Source: Tomocerus qinae (Eukaryota; Arthropoda; Collembola; Entomobryomorpha; Tomoceridae). From it: a stretch of 64,000 nucleotides of DNA. The DNA is taken from assembly GCA_020055645.1 (NCBI GenBank), contig CM034548.1, positions 37,750,296 through 37,814,295 on the forward strand, in the 5' to 3' direction. The stretch's first letter is position 1. Every line of letters begins with the position of its first letter. Below the pieces are notes generated by a model that saw only the letters and a list, made by a program, of their open reading frames with translations, had not been told where the DNA came from and ran no database searches. Both the position numbers and the translations under genes were made by a program. This document shows, one piece after another, positions 25,953-34,448 of the stretch.

Positions 25953-27147
25953 TATGGTGAATACTAGACAACCGATTGATTAAGTGACAAGTCAGTTCGG
26001 AAATTCGATTCAGACTTCTGATTTGAAGTTTGCAGATCTTTATGTGTATTTACAGTTTGCAGCGTCGCGTCACTACTGTCGAAGGAACTGGCTATCAAGA
26101 ATCAAGACAGAAGAACTTTGTCGATGATTCTTGTACTCTAAAACGAAATCCTCTGGTCAGATTGACTGACAAAATCGAATTAAGCACCAATCTCTTTGTC
26201 GTTTTAGAAAATTTCAAAAATGCAACTGTCAAAACAGAGGATTCAAGCTTAGAACTCGTTGGAAATGATTTGTGCGTGCTGAATACATTAATTTTGTTAG
26301 CCTACAAAGCAAATAGCTGTCCACAGAATGATGCAGCATGCTATATTACTATTTGAAACTTAATACATAAAAGTGTGCTAGAAAAATGTTGAAATCAGTA
26401 AATTTCTAGCTACTGCTCATTGGCCCGAATTTCATAAACCGTTGATTTTTTAGTAAACCAATTTTTGATGCCTAAGACAAAACTAGACTAAGACTGAATG
26501 TAAAACAAAATCAGTACTGATAGTCTAGTCCTTACTCATTAATTACAAAATAATACGGACATACATACAGACAGACTTTATATACTACAAGAATACTGAC
26601 AGAATTCCATGCGCATGTCACACTTCATGTTTATGTAGGGTAAAGATCTACATATACGTTGCATAAATTGTAATTAATACGTAATACGTTGTACCGATTC
26701 AGGGAGTAAATACCAAGTTCGTATTTAGCATAAAGGCTTCATTGCTAAGAAATCGAAGCACACGTATAAATGTATTCAAAATAAAATGGAGAATACACTT
26801 TTAAATGGTATCTATTGTTTTCTTAATCACCATAATATATAAATACGGTTGGCTAAATAACATTTTTGTTTTCAATATCTAGCTTACAAAATAATTCCTT
26901 GAGAAAGACATCGATAATGCAAATTAATTAAAGATAATTCCACCTGAACAGAATGCAAACAACGGTGAAATTTTACATGTATTCATACAGGAGTTCTGAA
27001 TGTATTTGTAATTGTAATCAAATGTAAAATACAATTAAAATACCATCTCAACTTTGATGTGACTAGTACAAAGCGAACCCAAGCCAAAAAGTTAAATTCT
27101 AAAGCCGTTGTTTTTCCTTAAAGCCAGGAAGTTTCCATTCTAAAGCA
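25953..27147. other. Upstream region between the 190-residue gene and the retroelement
   Basis: Presumed promoter side of the minus-strand 190-residue gene. A plus-strand open frame of 108 codons at 26,030-26,356 exists, but it has no domain, no splice context and ordinary composition, so I do not call it a gene. The rest is AT-rich with no repeat or RNA gene seen. Confidence 0.4.
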
Positions 27148-27152
27148 TGAAG

Positions 27153-27552
27153 TATTAGAAGAATGCACAGTGACATAAATAGTTTGTGCATGATGTCTTA
27201 TTATTATTGTTATGAAACCTTTAGCTCGGTATTGTCGAGGTTAAAGGACATTGTATCATACATTCTTATAATACTAGTACTCCTTATAAATATCATAAAA
27301 GTTTTATTGCTGTGTTTACTAAATTCTGTTCTAGTTTCTATTTGTCAATGTACATACCTTACCCACTTTTCATGTTACACTCAACCTTCAATATTTGTAT
27401 AAATACTGCTGCTCTATGCTTGAATAAATCACTTGTTAACTTTAACCAGTCAACTTCTCTTCTCTTCACTGTTGGTACTAAAACCATCAGATTGCATACT
27501 CACTCATATGGACCAGGCGAACTAGCCCTTCGAAGAGGCAATTCATGCTTCA
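27153..27552 (+). repeat. 5' LTR, 400 bp
   Basis: Begins TATTAGAAGAATGC and ends AATTCATGCTTCA. It matches the 3' LTR at 34,044-34,443 at a constant offset of 6,891 bp, and I found no difference in the segments I compared by eye. The left terminus is TA rather than the usual TG, and the right terminus is CA. It contains a TATA-like box and a poly(A) signal, and an 80-codon open frame (see the 3' copy). Confidence 0.95.
27398..27428 (+). promoter_or_regulatory. LTR TATA-like box and poly(A) signal
   Basis: TATAAATA lies at 27,398-27,405 and AATAAA at 27,423-27,428, inside the last third of the LTR. The spacing suggests transcription starting near 27,430, in the 5' LTR, and the same motifs in the 3' LTR (AATAAA at 34,314-34,319) ending it. 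This is a reading of motifs only. Confidence 0.5.
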
Positions 27553-27975
27553 CGTTATACCAGCACAAGTTCTACCAAGCTGAGGAACCTGGCCGACTAC
27601 AATTTTTATGAGGAGCTTTTCTTTCATGTTTTAATTTTTTGTCCATTCAACTTTAGAATTTTGATACTGCGCTGTCTGGATTAAATTTTTCACCTTAGTG
27701 AAAAATTCTGCAATCACCAAGTAGGACTGGAGATACGGAGGATACTCATCAATAGCTGCTGTGGGCCGCCAGAATTTGATCGGAGGAGTCCCCCTGAATA
27801 AACTCGTCACTAGCCGCACCTGTCTGAAGGAAGTAGAAGTTGCCTTGCAGACCTGACTGGAGTTTTTGGAAATCGTCACAGTTGTATCCTTAGAGCCTGT
27901 GGAACGGATTTCATTGGACTTATATCTCGTCTACTTTTTGCCGAATATTTTTGATTGCAGCAGGACCATTCCATT
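27553..27975 (+). other. Leader with possible primer-binding site
   Basis: Sequence between the 5' LTR and gag. The first bases, GTTATACCAGCAC from 27,554, resemble the complement of the anticodon-stem part of initiator tRNA-Met with a gap of about three bases. Copia-type elements can prime from an internal half of that tRNA. The match is imperfect, so the assignment is tentative. No other feature was seen in the leader. Confidence 0.35.
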
Positions 27976-29142
27976 ATGTCGAAAGGAATTAAAATTGATT
28001 GCGGGAATATCGACAAACTCACCGGGACGAGTGATTTTCCGCTATGGAAAATCAATGTGAAGAACGTCTTCACCGCCGCCGGCATTTACAAGGTAGTAAA
28101 TGGAATGGAACCCAGACACACCACTGATGCAGATAAACAGGACGAATGGGACAAAAAGGACAGCGCAGGAATGGCTGTCATACTACAAACCGTGGACAAG
28201 AGCGTCGTATGCCACATCTATTCGGCACTGACAAGTAATGTCATGTGGACTATTCTGGAACAGACCTTTGGACGATCCACCGTCTGGTCACAGGAAGTAC
28301 TGATCCAGAAATTTTATTCGATGCGTCTTGGAAATAAGAGCGCCGTGGAAATGATCAACGAATTACAGACCATCTCAGGTCAATTGATAACCCTTGGATA
28401 CACAGCAATTGACGAGCGAGCAGTGATCTCGCGGGCCACTTTCGAGCTACAAGGACCTAGTTACGATTCATTCGTAGCTACTTGGGATTGCTTACCATCT
28501 GCTCAGAAGAATTTGGGGAATATGATACAAATGCTCAACAAACATGAAGATAGACAGACAACTTGGCGCCAGAAGGAGGAGTCCACGTCCTCTGATCGAG
28601 CATTTTGGCAGAGAAGAGATGACCACCCCAACACGCCCCGACCAGGACAACAGAGATGGAATGATGTGGAACCAAGGTCCAACCCTAATTGGAAGCCGTC
28701 TAATGGAAGACAACAGAAGAAGGGTAACAGGTCAGGCAGTTGCTTTGACTGTGGTGAAGAAGGACATCATAGAGGAAGTCCGGACTGTAAAAATCCCAAA
28801 CCGAGGGATGACGACCGCCAACCGAATAATAATCATCAAAGGAACAACAATCAGAGGTCCAACAACCGTCCTCGGAATAATGGCAACCGTCAGAAGAACC
28901 GGAGCAACCACAGCAACCAGAAGAAGAATGACAAGCAGCCTGAAAATAAGCCAAGGAGTGCACCGTTTGAGGACGAGGATGCAGCCTTTGGAGTCATCTT
29001 GAAAGCTTCCCAGGATGACTACTCGTCGTTTCGAGTCGCCACAAACGACGATTGGTACTGTGACAGTGGAACGAATGTCCACCTTTGCGGCGACAAGAGT
29101 TGGTTTTCTTCATATACGGATTACAACCCCCGAGAAGTGTGA
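27976..29142 (+). CDS. gag: Copia Gag with zinc knuckle and start of protease
   Basis: Reads 388 codons from ATG at 27,976, the first ATG in this frame. Residues about 10-200 match the copia-type Gag (UBN2-like) pattern: FPLWKINV near the start, then VWSQEVLIQKFYSMR and ISGQLITLGY. A Gln/Asn/Arg-rich basic region and a zinc knuckle at 28,741-28,788 follow. The knuckle spacing is C-x2-C-x4-H-x6-C, two residues longer than the usual CCHC between His and last Cys. The frame then enters the aspartic protease, with the DSG catalytic triad at 29,062-29,070 (residue 363), and stops at 29,142. The rest of the protease continues in the -1 frame from about 29,130, overlapping the pol open frame. The change falls at a run of five C. 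It may be a lesion, an assembly error, or a recoding site; splitting the protease argues against normal recoding. Confidence 0.9.
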   Translation: MSKGIKIDCGNIDKLTGTSDFPLWKINVKNVFTAAGIYKVVNGMEPRHTTDADKQDEWDKKDSAGMAVILQTVDKSVVCHIYSALTSNVMWTILEQTFGRSTVWSQEVLIQKFYSMRLGNKSAVEMINELQTISGQLITLGYTAIDERAVISRATFELQGPSYDSFVATWDCLPSAQKNLGNMIQMLNKHEDRQTTWRQKEESTSSDRAFWQRRDDHPNTPRPGQQRWNDVEPRSNPNWKPSNGRQQKKGNRSGSCFDCGEEGHHRGSPDCKNPKPRDDDRQPNNNHQRNNNQRSNNRPRNNGNRQKNRSNHSNQKKNDKQPENKPRSAPFEDEDAAFGVILKASQDDYSSFRVATNDDWYCDSGTNVHLCGDKSWFSSYTDYNPREV

Positions 29143-31931
29143 CCGTAGCGTCCAAACAATCCGTGATATGCCCAGGAGGAGGGACGGTGACACTAGAAGC
29201 TTTCATCTGTGGAACATGGAAGGTCATCCAATTACATGATGTAATTTACCTGCCTGGAAGTACGAACTTATTTTGCCACAGCAAAATATTGCGTAAGGGG
29301 TACACTGTGAATTCAACTCAGAAAGGAACAATTTTTAAGACCAGCCAGAACAAACGAAGCATCGAGGCTACGTTTGATGACGACGGACTACAGAGGATGG
29401 TATTCCGGAGATTGCCACGTGATAGAGCCTTCTCAGCCGTTTCTATGGGAGAAAGATGGCACGAGCGCCTTGGACATACTAACTTTGAGTTTTTGAGAAA
29501 CTCAGTTACGAAGAATGCAATTAAGCTGGGAACGAATGGCAAATTGGAGAAGAAATTTAACTGCGATGTTTGCGTGAGAGCTAAGGCTCCGCTACATCCC
29601 TACCCATCCCAACCGGAAAGGAACTACCCCGTCGGAGAACTGATACACACGGATCTAGTGTATGCTGGAGGACTAAGTAACCAAGGAAATAAATATTATT
29701 TACTCGTGAAGGAAAATACTTCTAATTTTAGGCTGGCGTATTTTCAAAGAACGAAGGATGCCTCCACAACGACCAAGAATATGAAAGATGCGGTAAATTG
29801 GTTTACCAATAAAACCGGAGTTCCAGTGAAGATCGTCAAATCGGACCACGGTACGGAGTACGTCAACAGACTATGGAAAGACTTCGTGTCAGAAAAAGGG
29901 ATTACACACGAATTGACGCCCGTCGGATGTTCTCAATCGAGTGGAAAGGTCGAACGAGATGTGAGAACTGTAAGGAACATGGGTCGAGCGATGCTTCTGG
30001 AAGCAAATCTCAAGGAGGGATTCTGGCAGGATGCGATCGGCACTGCAGTCTTCTTGCTGAACAGGTTACTCAGCACTACGAATGGAACGAAGACGCCCCT
30101 TGAAATGATCTCCGGACAAGTCCCCAATCTTGGAAGAATAAGGATATTTGGCAGCCCTGGCAGAGCAAGAGTGCTCACCCCCTCTGGAAAGATGGCTGAC
30201 CGAACACGAGCAGGGATACTCGTTGGCTATGTACCTGCATCGAGAGAATATAAACTATGGGACAAGACAACTAAACAATACTTCACCTCTCGACACGTTG
30301 TGTTCAGAGAGGACTGGATACCGTCAAGTTCTCTACCGGAGGTAGTAGCAGAACAGGAAGACGAAGACCGCAGGCCTTTGGGTTCCGCAGAGGTCGAGGA
30401 ACTAGATGACGAATACGATGATGATGCCGGAGCTGAAGCAGCAGCTCGACAAGATGACGCAGCGGCAGCCCAAGGAGAAGCAGCCGCAGGTGACGCAGCA
30501 GAGGACAACGATGAAGATAATTTCTGGAGAGACTGGAACCTCAGCGAGGAGGAGGACTCCGAGACGACAGCTGATCCAGTGATAGAGGCCATTGAAGGCA
30601 CTCCAGAACCTCCTGAACAACCAAAGACCGTTGTTAAACGCGTCAGGAAACCTAAAGGAGTCACTCAGCCTACAAGGGAGATGACCAGACATACTCGAGG
30701 GGTACCACCTCCGTGGTACCAAGCGTCACACATTGTCAGCAAGAATGACCGGATCATACCAATTCCCAAGAGTTACGAAGAAGCTATGACCAGCTGGGAC
30801 AAGCTGGACTGGTTGGACGCCATGCAACGGGAGATGGAGAGTCACCAGATGATAGGAACTTGGGAACTAGTTCTATGCCCCAAGAACGGGAAGATACTTA
30901 AATGCGGTTGGATTTATAAAGTCAAGAACAACCCGGATGGAACACCGCTTTTCAAAGCCAGATTGGTTGTTAAAGGATACGCACAACGCTGGGGGATCGA
31001 CTTCTTCGACACCTTCTCATCAGTCATCAGAATGGAAACTTGGAGACTCATCTTTGCGATTGCCGCAATTTTCGGATGGTCAATTTTTGGATCTGATGTT
31101 AAAACAGCGTTCGTCAACAGTGAGCTAATGGAGCTCATCTACATGGAACAACCACCCGGATTCGTCACCGGAGGAGGATACGTATGCAGACTAAAGAAGA
31201 GTCTGTACGGGCTCAAACAGAGTCCCAGAAATTGGCATCGTCTCATGACGGAGAAACTACTGGAACTGGGATTCGTCCAATCCCAGTACGACAACTGCTT
31301 ATTCATCTATCAGGACTCCAAACATACAGTATATATGGGACTGTATGTGGACGACTTATTGCTGACTGGAAACAAACCGGAGTTCATGGAAGATATTTTG
31401 AAGAAACTAGGAAAGCAGTTCACCATGACGACGACCAGGAGGGTTACCAAATTTCTAGGAGTGGAGGTCAATGTCACGTCAAGAGGGATCCACCTGCACC
31501 AGGAGCAGTACATATTGGACTTGATGACCCGATTTGGTATGGAGCAGTGCAAAGGAGCACAGATACCAATGAGCCCCTCACATAAATTGGATCCATGCAT
31601 CGATAAGGAGGGTAACTTCCCAAATCACGACCCTCGCCTTCCATATCAACAATTAGTTGGTGCGCTATTGTTTATTAGCCGATGCACCCGACCCGACATC
31701 GCGTTTGCTGTGGGCAAACTGTCCCGCTATTTCACCGTGTACGAAGACAAACATATGAAGGCAGCCAAGGATGTACTGAGGTACCTGGCGCAGACAAGAA
31801 CACGTGGAATTTGGTACGGAAAGGACAAGGAGATGCGGATGGAAGGATTTTCTGATGCAGATTATGCCGGCGATCACGTACAGAGCAAATCGACGTCTGG
31901 CATTTTATATACTATAAATGGCTCACCCTGA
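29085..31931 (+). CDS. pol: Copia Pol: protease remainder, integrase, RT, part of RNase H
   Basis: An open frame of 948 codons. After the protease remainder comes the integrase zinc region (HERLGH at 29,460; C-x2-C at 29,562). The integrase core follows, with catalytic Asp at 29,652, Asp at 29,844 and Glu at 29,952, giving exact D-x35-E spacing for the last two. An Ala/Asp/Glu-rich linker (about 30,340-30,600) leads to reverse transcriptase: DVKTAFVNSEL, SLYGLKQSPRNWH and the active-site YVDD at 31,344-31,355. RNase H begins with SDADYAG near 31,853. The frame ends at TGA 31,929, inside RNase H, and homology resumes in the -1 frame. Residues acting in integration and reverse transcription are all present. 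The first ATG of this frame is not the natural start, because Pol is expected to be made fused to Gag. Confidence 0.92.
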   Translation: MRRQELVFFIYGLQPPRSVTVASKQSVICPGGGTVTLEAFICGTWKVIQLHDVIYLPGSTNLFCHSKILRKGYTVNSTQKGTIFKTSQNKRSIEATFDDDGLQRMVFRRLPRDRAFSAVSMGERWHERLGHTNFEFLRNSVTKNAIKLGTNGKLEKKFNCDVCVRAKAPLHPYPSQPERNYPVGELIHTDLVYAGGLSNQGNKYYLLVKENTSNFRLAYFQRTKDASTTTKNMKDAVNWFTNKTGVPVKIVKSDHGTEYVNRLWKDFVSEKGITHELTPVGCSQSSGKVERDVRTVRNMGRAMLLEANLKEGFWQDAIGTAVFLLNRLLSTTNGTKTPLEMISGQVPNLGRIRIFGSPGRARVLTPSGKMADRTRAGILVGYVPASREYKLWDKTTKQYFTSRHVVFREDWIPSSSLPEVVAEQEDEDRRPLGSAEVEELDDEYDDDAGAEAAARQDDAAAAQGEAAAGDAAEDNDEDNFWRDWNLSEEEDSETTADPVIEAIEGTPEPPEQPKTVVKRVRKPKGVTQPTREMTRHTRGVPPPWYQASHIVSKNDRIIPIPKSYEEAMTSWDKLDWLDAMQREMESHQMIGTWELVLCPKNGKILKCGWIYKVKNNPDGTPLFKARLVVKGYAQRWGIDFFDTFSSVIRMETWRLIFAIAAIFGWSIFGSDVKTAFVNSELMELIYMEQPPGFVTGGGYVCRLKKSLYGLKQSPRNWHRLMTEKLLELGFVQSQYDNCLFIYQDSKHTVYMGLYVDDLLLTGNKPEFMEDILKKLGKQFTMTTTRRVTKFLGVEVNVTSRGIHLHQEQYILDLMTRFGMEQCKGAQIPMSPSHKLDPCIDKEGNFPNHDPRLPYQQLVGALLFISRCTRPDIAFAVGKLSRYFTVYEDKHMKAAKDVLRYLAQTRTRGIWYGKDKEMRMEGFSDADYAGDHVQSKSTSGILYTINGSP

Positions 31932-32287
31932 CTTGGACCAGCAAGCGTCAAACTGTGATTGCACAGTCAACAACGGAATCAGAGTACGTTGCCCTAGCGA
32001 CCGCCAGCAAGGAGGGAATCTGGATAAGAAACTTACTATGTGAACTAAAACTTAAACCCTGGGATACACCGTTCACCATCCACATGGACAGCCAGAGTGC
32101 ACAACGGTTGGCACTCAATCCGGAATTCCACACAAGGACGAAGCATATGTCCGTCCGCTGGCATTACATCCGATTACTGGTAGAAACAAATCAAGTAAAA
32201 ATCCAGTACACACCCACTGAAGAATTGGTCGCTGACGCGCTGACGAAGCCACTACCGAAGATCAAGTTCGATGAAAAAGTGAAGCAG
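31932..32287 (+). CDS. pol: RNase H C-terminal half, in frame with envelope region
   Basis: Homology to copia RNase H resumes just after the stop at 31,931, in the -1 frame: TTESEYVALATASKEG, IHMDSQSA and the terminal ADALTKPL near 32,234-32,257, which normally marks the end of copia Pol. No stop codon follows. The frame runs directly into the envelope-like region, so the two are translationally continuous in this copy. The junction with the preceding frame lies at CACCCTGA (31,924-31,931). Confidence 0.88.
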
Positions 32288-33274
32288 ATGGACCTCAGGT
32301 TCAAGGAGGACCTGGAACTGGCGAACAATCAGTTCAAGGAGGACATCAAAAGAAGATCAGGGACCACGACACAAACGAAGAAAGTCACCTTTAACTGTCT
32401 ATCAGCACTTTTGCTGATAGGACAACTCATGTTCGCTTTATGCGACAAACTACCTACTGGAAGCCCAGTAGTTTGGCGAAAAATGGACCAGCCCGCAGTG
32501 ATAGGTTTCACTAGCGTCAACCTGAAGATTAATCTGGTATCGCCCTGTAAACTACTACCACTGGAAGGACTTCCGGCTGTGACTTCTATCAAACTGAAGA
32601 GGCAATGCGAGGACCAGTACAACAAACTTTTTCTGGATGAGCTGGAAAAAGTCTGCCCTCAGAGAGATGTGTCGGACCGACAGAAGAGAGCCATATTTGC
32701 CATTATTGGCATATTACTCATTTCAGCAGTCGCAAGCGCAGGAGTAGGCATGGGAACCTACGCCGTACATCAAACGGATCAACTAGAGGTCACGGAAGCT
32801 GAAATCGAGAGAACACTGGACGACCTGGAAGCTAAGGCTAAGATTAATAGTGAAGATATACGGATTCTTCAACAAGAGGTTAAGAAGCTTGCCTTAACCG
32901 TCAACAAACTCATCATGGACGTGAACAGCCTCACAGAAAAATCAATCGAGATGCAGTACCTCGTGTCTTACATCGTAGCAAGACTTGTCGTTGGCAGAGG
33001 AGTCATTAGCGAGATGAAAAGAAACTGGAAGAAAAAGGCTATGGACGACAGCTTTTTCGAATTCATCAACTTCACCCTGCCTTGTGAGCCTGATTGTCCA
33101 CTGGAATATGGAGAGTCTAAAGATTGTTACCTAGACTCTAAGAAGCAGTCACTCTACATGAAATTTACAGTACCCATTGTAAATGACAACCTAACAGTCG
33201 TGGAAGCAGACCCGTTCACCCTGATGGTCAAGGAAAAAGGAAAGACTTGCAGAGTCTCATATTTTGGACCCTGA
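32288..33274 (+). CDS. env: Envelope-like glycoprotein, N-terminal part
   Basis: The first in-frame ATG after RNase H is at 32,288; about 328 codons follow to TGA at 33,274. In order: a charged segment; a hydrophobic leader at about 32,390-32,440 that could act as a late signal sequence; a short first subunit of about 80 residues with several Cys; a furin-type RQKR at 32,678-32,689; a hydrophobic Ala/Gly/Ile-rich segment at once after it (32,690-32,760), typical of a fusion peptide; a heptad-like coiled coil (about 32,786-32,990); and a Cys-containing ectodomain with NFT and NLT sites. A short N-terminal subunit with a long membrane-anchored one is the plan of baculovirus/errantivirus F-like proteins. 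That is structural resemblance; family membership is inference. Predicted role: virion surface glycoprotein for membrane fusion. Expression could be by splicing or by cleavage of a Pol-Env fusion. Confidence 0.82.
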   Translation: MDLRFKEDLELANNQFKEDIKRRSGTTTQTKKVTFNCLSALLLIGQLMFALCDKLPTGSPVVWRKMDQPAVIGFTSVNLKINLVSPCKLLPLEGLPAVTSIKLKRQCEDQYNKLFLDELEKVCPQRDVSDRQKRAIFAIIGILLISAVASAGVGMGTYAVHQTDQLEVTEAEIERTLDDLEAKAKINSEDIRILQQEVKKLALTVNKLIMDVNSLTEKSIEMQYLVSYIVARLVVGRGVISEMKRNWKKKAMDDSFFEFINFTLPCEPDCPLEYGESKDCYLDSKKQSLYMKFTVPIVNDNLTVVEADPFTLMVKEKGKTCRVSYFGP

Positions 33275-34005
33275 ACGCGATGGTCTCCATCACTGAGGAC
33301 TGCGTGTATGCTGTTGACATGGGAACCGCACATCGGAAAAGGATTTTATACGCCCCTGTTCGAAATTGTCAGAAGCAGGAAAGCCTGACAGATGTCAACA
33401 AAGTATACCGAATTACGGACTGCAAAATAAGCATATTAGGAGACGAGACGGAATTTGTTCAAGTGAAAGCTTATAACAATAAGTACTACATTTACTGCCC
33501 AGGACTACAGTACAAACTCGGAGAAACACGTGTGGTAGATTGCCCGAGTAAAGTCTTCACTCTTCCGCTCACAGCGACCTTTTCGCTGAACAACGTCACC
33601 TACCAAGGAAAAATGCTGAATCTCGTTTACAACGAGAAGGAGGACCCACTCTACGTGGAGAAGCTGGAATGGCATCTGACGCCTCAGGTCAATTGGGACG
33701 AGTTAAACAAAACGTTCCCTGTGTTGGACACTCTGGATCCCAATCACTGGAATCAACACCAGGACGGACACCTGATTAGTATCTATACGATACTACTTAC
33801 CAGCTTGGCTATAATTGGAGCCGTGTATACCTACAGATGCATTAAGAAATGTAAATGCATTAAGAAGAACAGAAGGCCGCATAAGAAGTCTCGGAAGACT
33901 GGAAAGAGCAGCAGTTCACCGCCCCAGGAAGTGCAACTGGATGAACTTCACGAATTGAAGGAATCAGCACATTGCAGCTCTAGCGAGGAGACTATCAATG
34001 GATGA
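33247..34005 (+). CDS. env: Envelope-like glycoprotein, C-terminal part
   Basis: The -1 frame takes over from the stop at 33,274 at CCCTGA and stays open to TGA at 34,003. It holds a Cys-rich ectodomain (about ten Cys), NVT and NKT glycosylation sites, and a hydrophobic span at about 33,775-33,830 (YTILLTSLAIIGAVYTY) followed by a basic, Cys-containing juxtamembrane motif. A tail of about 50 residues, basic then acidic and Ser-rich, ends the protein. Together with the preceding piece this gives a type I membrane glycoprotein of roughly 570 residues. The break separates two halves of one ectodomain, so it is a lesion or assembly error unless recoding occurs. The frame ends 38 bp before the 3' LTR. 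Confidence 0.8.
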   Translation: MQSLIFWTLNAMVSITEDCVYAVDMGTAHRKRILYAPVRNCQKQESLTDVNKVYRITDCKISILGDETEFVQVKAYNNKYYIYCPGLQYKLGETRVVDCPSKVFTLPLTATFSLNNVTYQGKMLNLVYNEKEDPLYVEKLEWHLTPQVNWDELNKTFPVLDTLDPNHWNQHQDGHLISIYTILLTSLAIIGAVYTYRCIKKCKCIKKNRRPHKKSRKTGKSSSSPPQEVQLDELHELKESAHCSSSEETING

Positions 34006-34034
34006 TTACTACATGCGAGCGTCAAGGATTTCAT

Positions 34035-34043
34035 AAAGGAGGA
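34035..34043 (+). promoter_or_regulatory. Polypurine tract
   Basis: AAAGGAGGA lies immediately before the 3' LTR. This is the expected place and composition for the plus-strand DNA primer. Confidence 0.75.
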
Positions 34044-34443
34044 TATTAGAAGAATGCACAGTGACATAAATAGTTTGTGCATGATGTCTTATTATTATTG
34101 TTATGAAACCTTTAGCTCGGTATTGTCGAGGTTAAAGGACATTGTATCATACATTCTTATAATACTAGTACTCCTTATAAATATCATAAAAGTTTTATTG
34201 CTGTGTTTACTAAATTCTGTTCTAGTTTCTATTTGTCAATGTACATACCTTACCCACTTTTCATGTTACACTCAACCTTCAATATTTGTATAAATACTGC
34301 TGCTCTATGCTTGAATAAATCACTTGTTAACTTTAACCAGTCAACTTCTCTTCTCTTCACTGTTGGTACTAAAACCATCAGATTGCATACTCACTCATAT
34401 GGACCAGGCGAACTAGCCCTTCGAAGAGGCAATTCATGCTTCA
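34044..34443 (+). repeat. 3' LTR, 400 bp
   Basis: Same length and apparently same sequence as the 5' LTR at 27,153-27,552. It is followed directly by the TGAAG target duplication. No lineage-specific change was noticed between the two, which implies insertion recent on the substitution clock. Confidence 0.95.
34054..34293 (+). CDS. Small hydrophobic open frame inside the LTR
   Basis: An ATG 10 bp into the LTR opens 79 codons (MHSDINSLCMMSYY at the start) with a long stretch rich in Ile, Leu and Val (SYILIILVLLINIIKVLLL) able to span a membrane. It stops at the TATA-like box. The same frame exists in the 5' LTR at 27,163-27,402. In the 3' LTR it begins 49 bp after the envelope stop, so it could be translated from a genomic or spliced RNA. 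It may equally be a chance consequence of AT-rich sequence. No family recognised. Confidence 0.25.
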   Translation: MHSDINSLCMMSYYYCYETFSSVLSRLKDIVSYILIILVLLINIIKVLLLCLLNSVLVSICQCTYLTHFSCYTQPSIFV

Positions 34444-34448
34444 TGAAG

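Larger units (their letters stand above)
27148..34448 (+). mobile_element. Complete Ty1/copia LTR element with envelope-like gene
   Basis: A 7,291-bp element (27,153-34,443) bounded by two 400-bp LTRs and the 5-bp target duplication TGAAG (27,148-27,152 and 34,444-34,448). Inside, in order, are a leader, gag with zinc knuckle, protease, integrase, reverse transcriptase, RNase H, an envelope-like region, a polypurine tract and the 3' LTR. Integrase before reverse transcriptase defines Ty1/copia rather than gypsy. The internal coding part is clearly richer in G+C than the flanking DNA. The coding region is split by three frame changes: in the protease near 29,127-29,132, in RNase H near 31,925-31,930, and in the envelope region near 33,268-33,273. 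Each is in the -1 sense and each lies at a short C run. A gag-pol-env layout is standard for vertebrate-type retroviruses and errantiviruses but is not the normal content of animal copia elements. Confidence 0.95.

Noticed and set aside
26030-26356. 108-codon plus-strand open frame upstream of the 190-residue gene
   Set aside because: Composition is ordinary, there is no domain, and it lies where the promoter of the minus-strand gene is expected.
29085-29142. Normal programmed -1 frameshift between gag and pol
   Set aside because: The shift would split the protease near its active site and no strong slippery heptamer is present. Kept only as an alternative to lesion or assembly error.
30227-30722. 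Long minus-strand open frames inside pol
   Set aside because: They are shadows of the Ala/Asp/Glu-rich linker of Pol; their Ser-rich translation mirrors the coding strand.
27153-34443. Gypsy or errantivirus classification because of the envelope gene
   Set aside because: Integrase lies before reverse transcriptase, Gag is of copia type, and RNase H ends with the copia-style ADALTKPL, so it is copia despite the envelope region.
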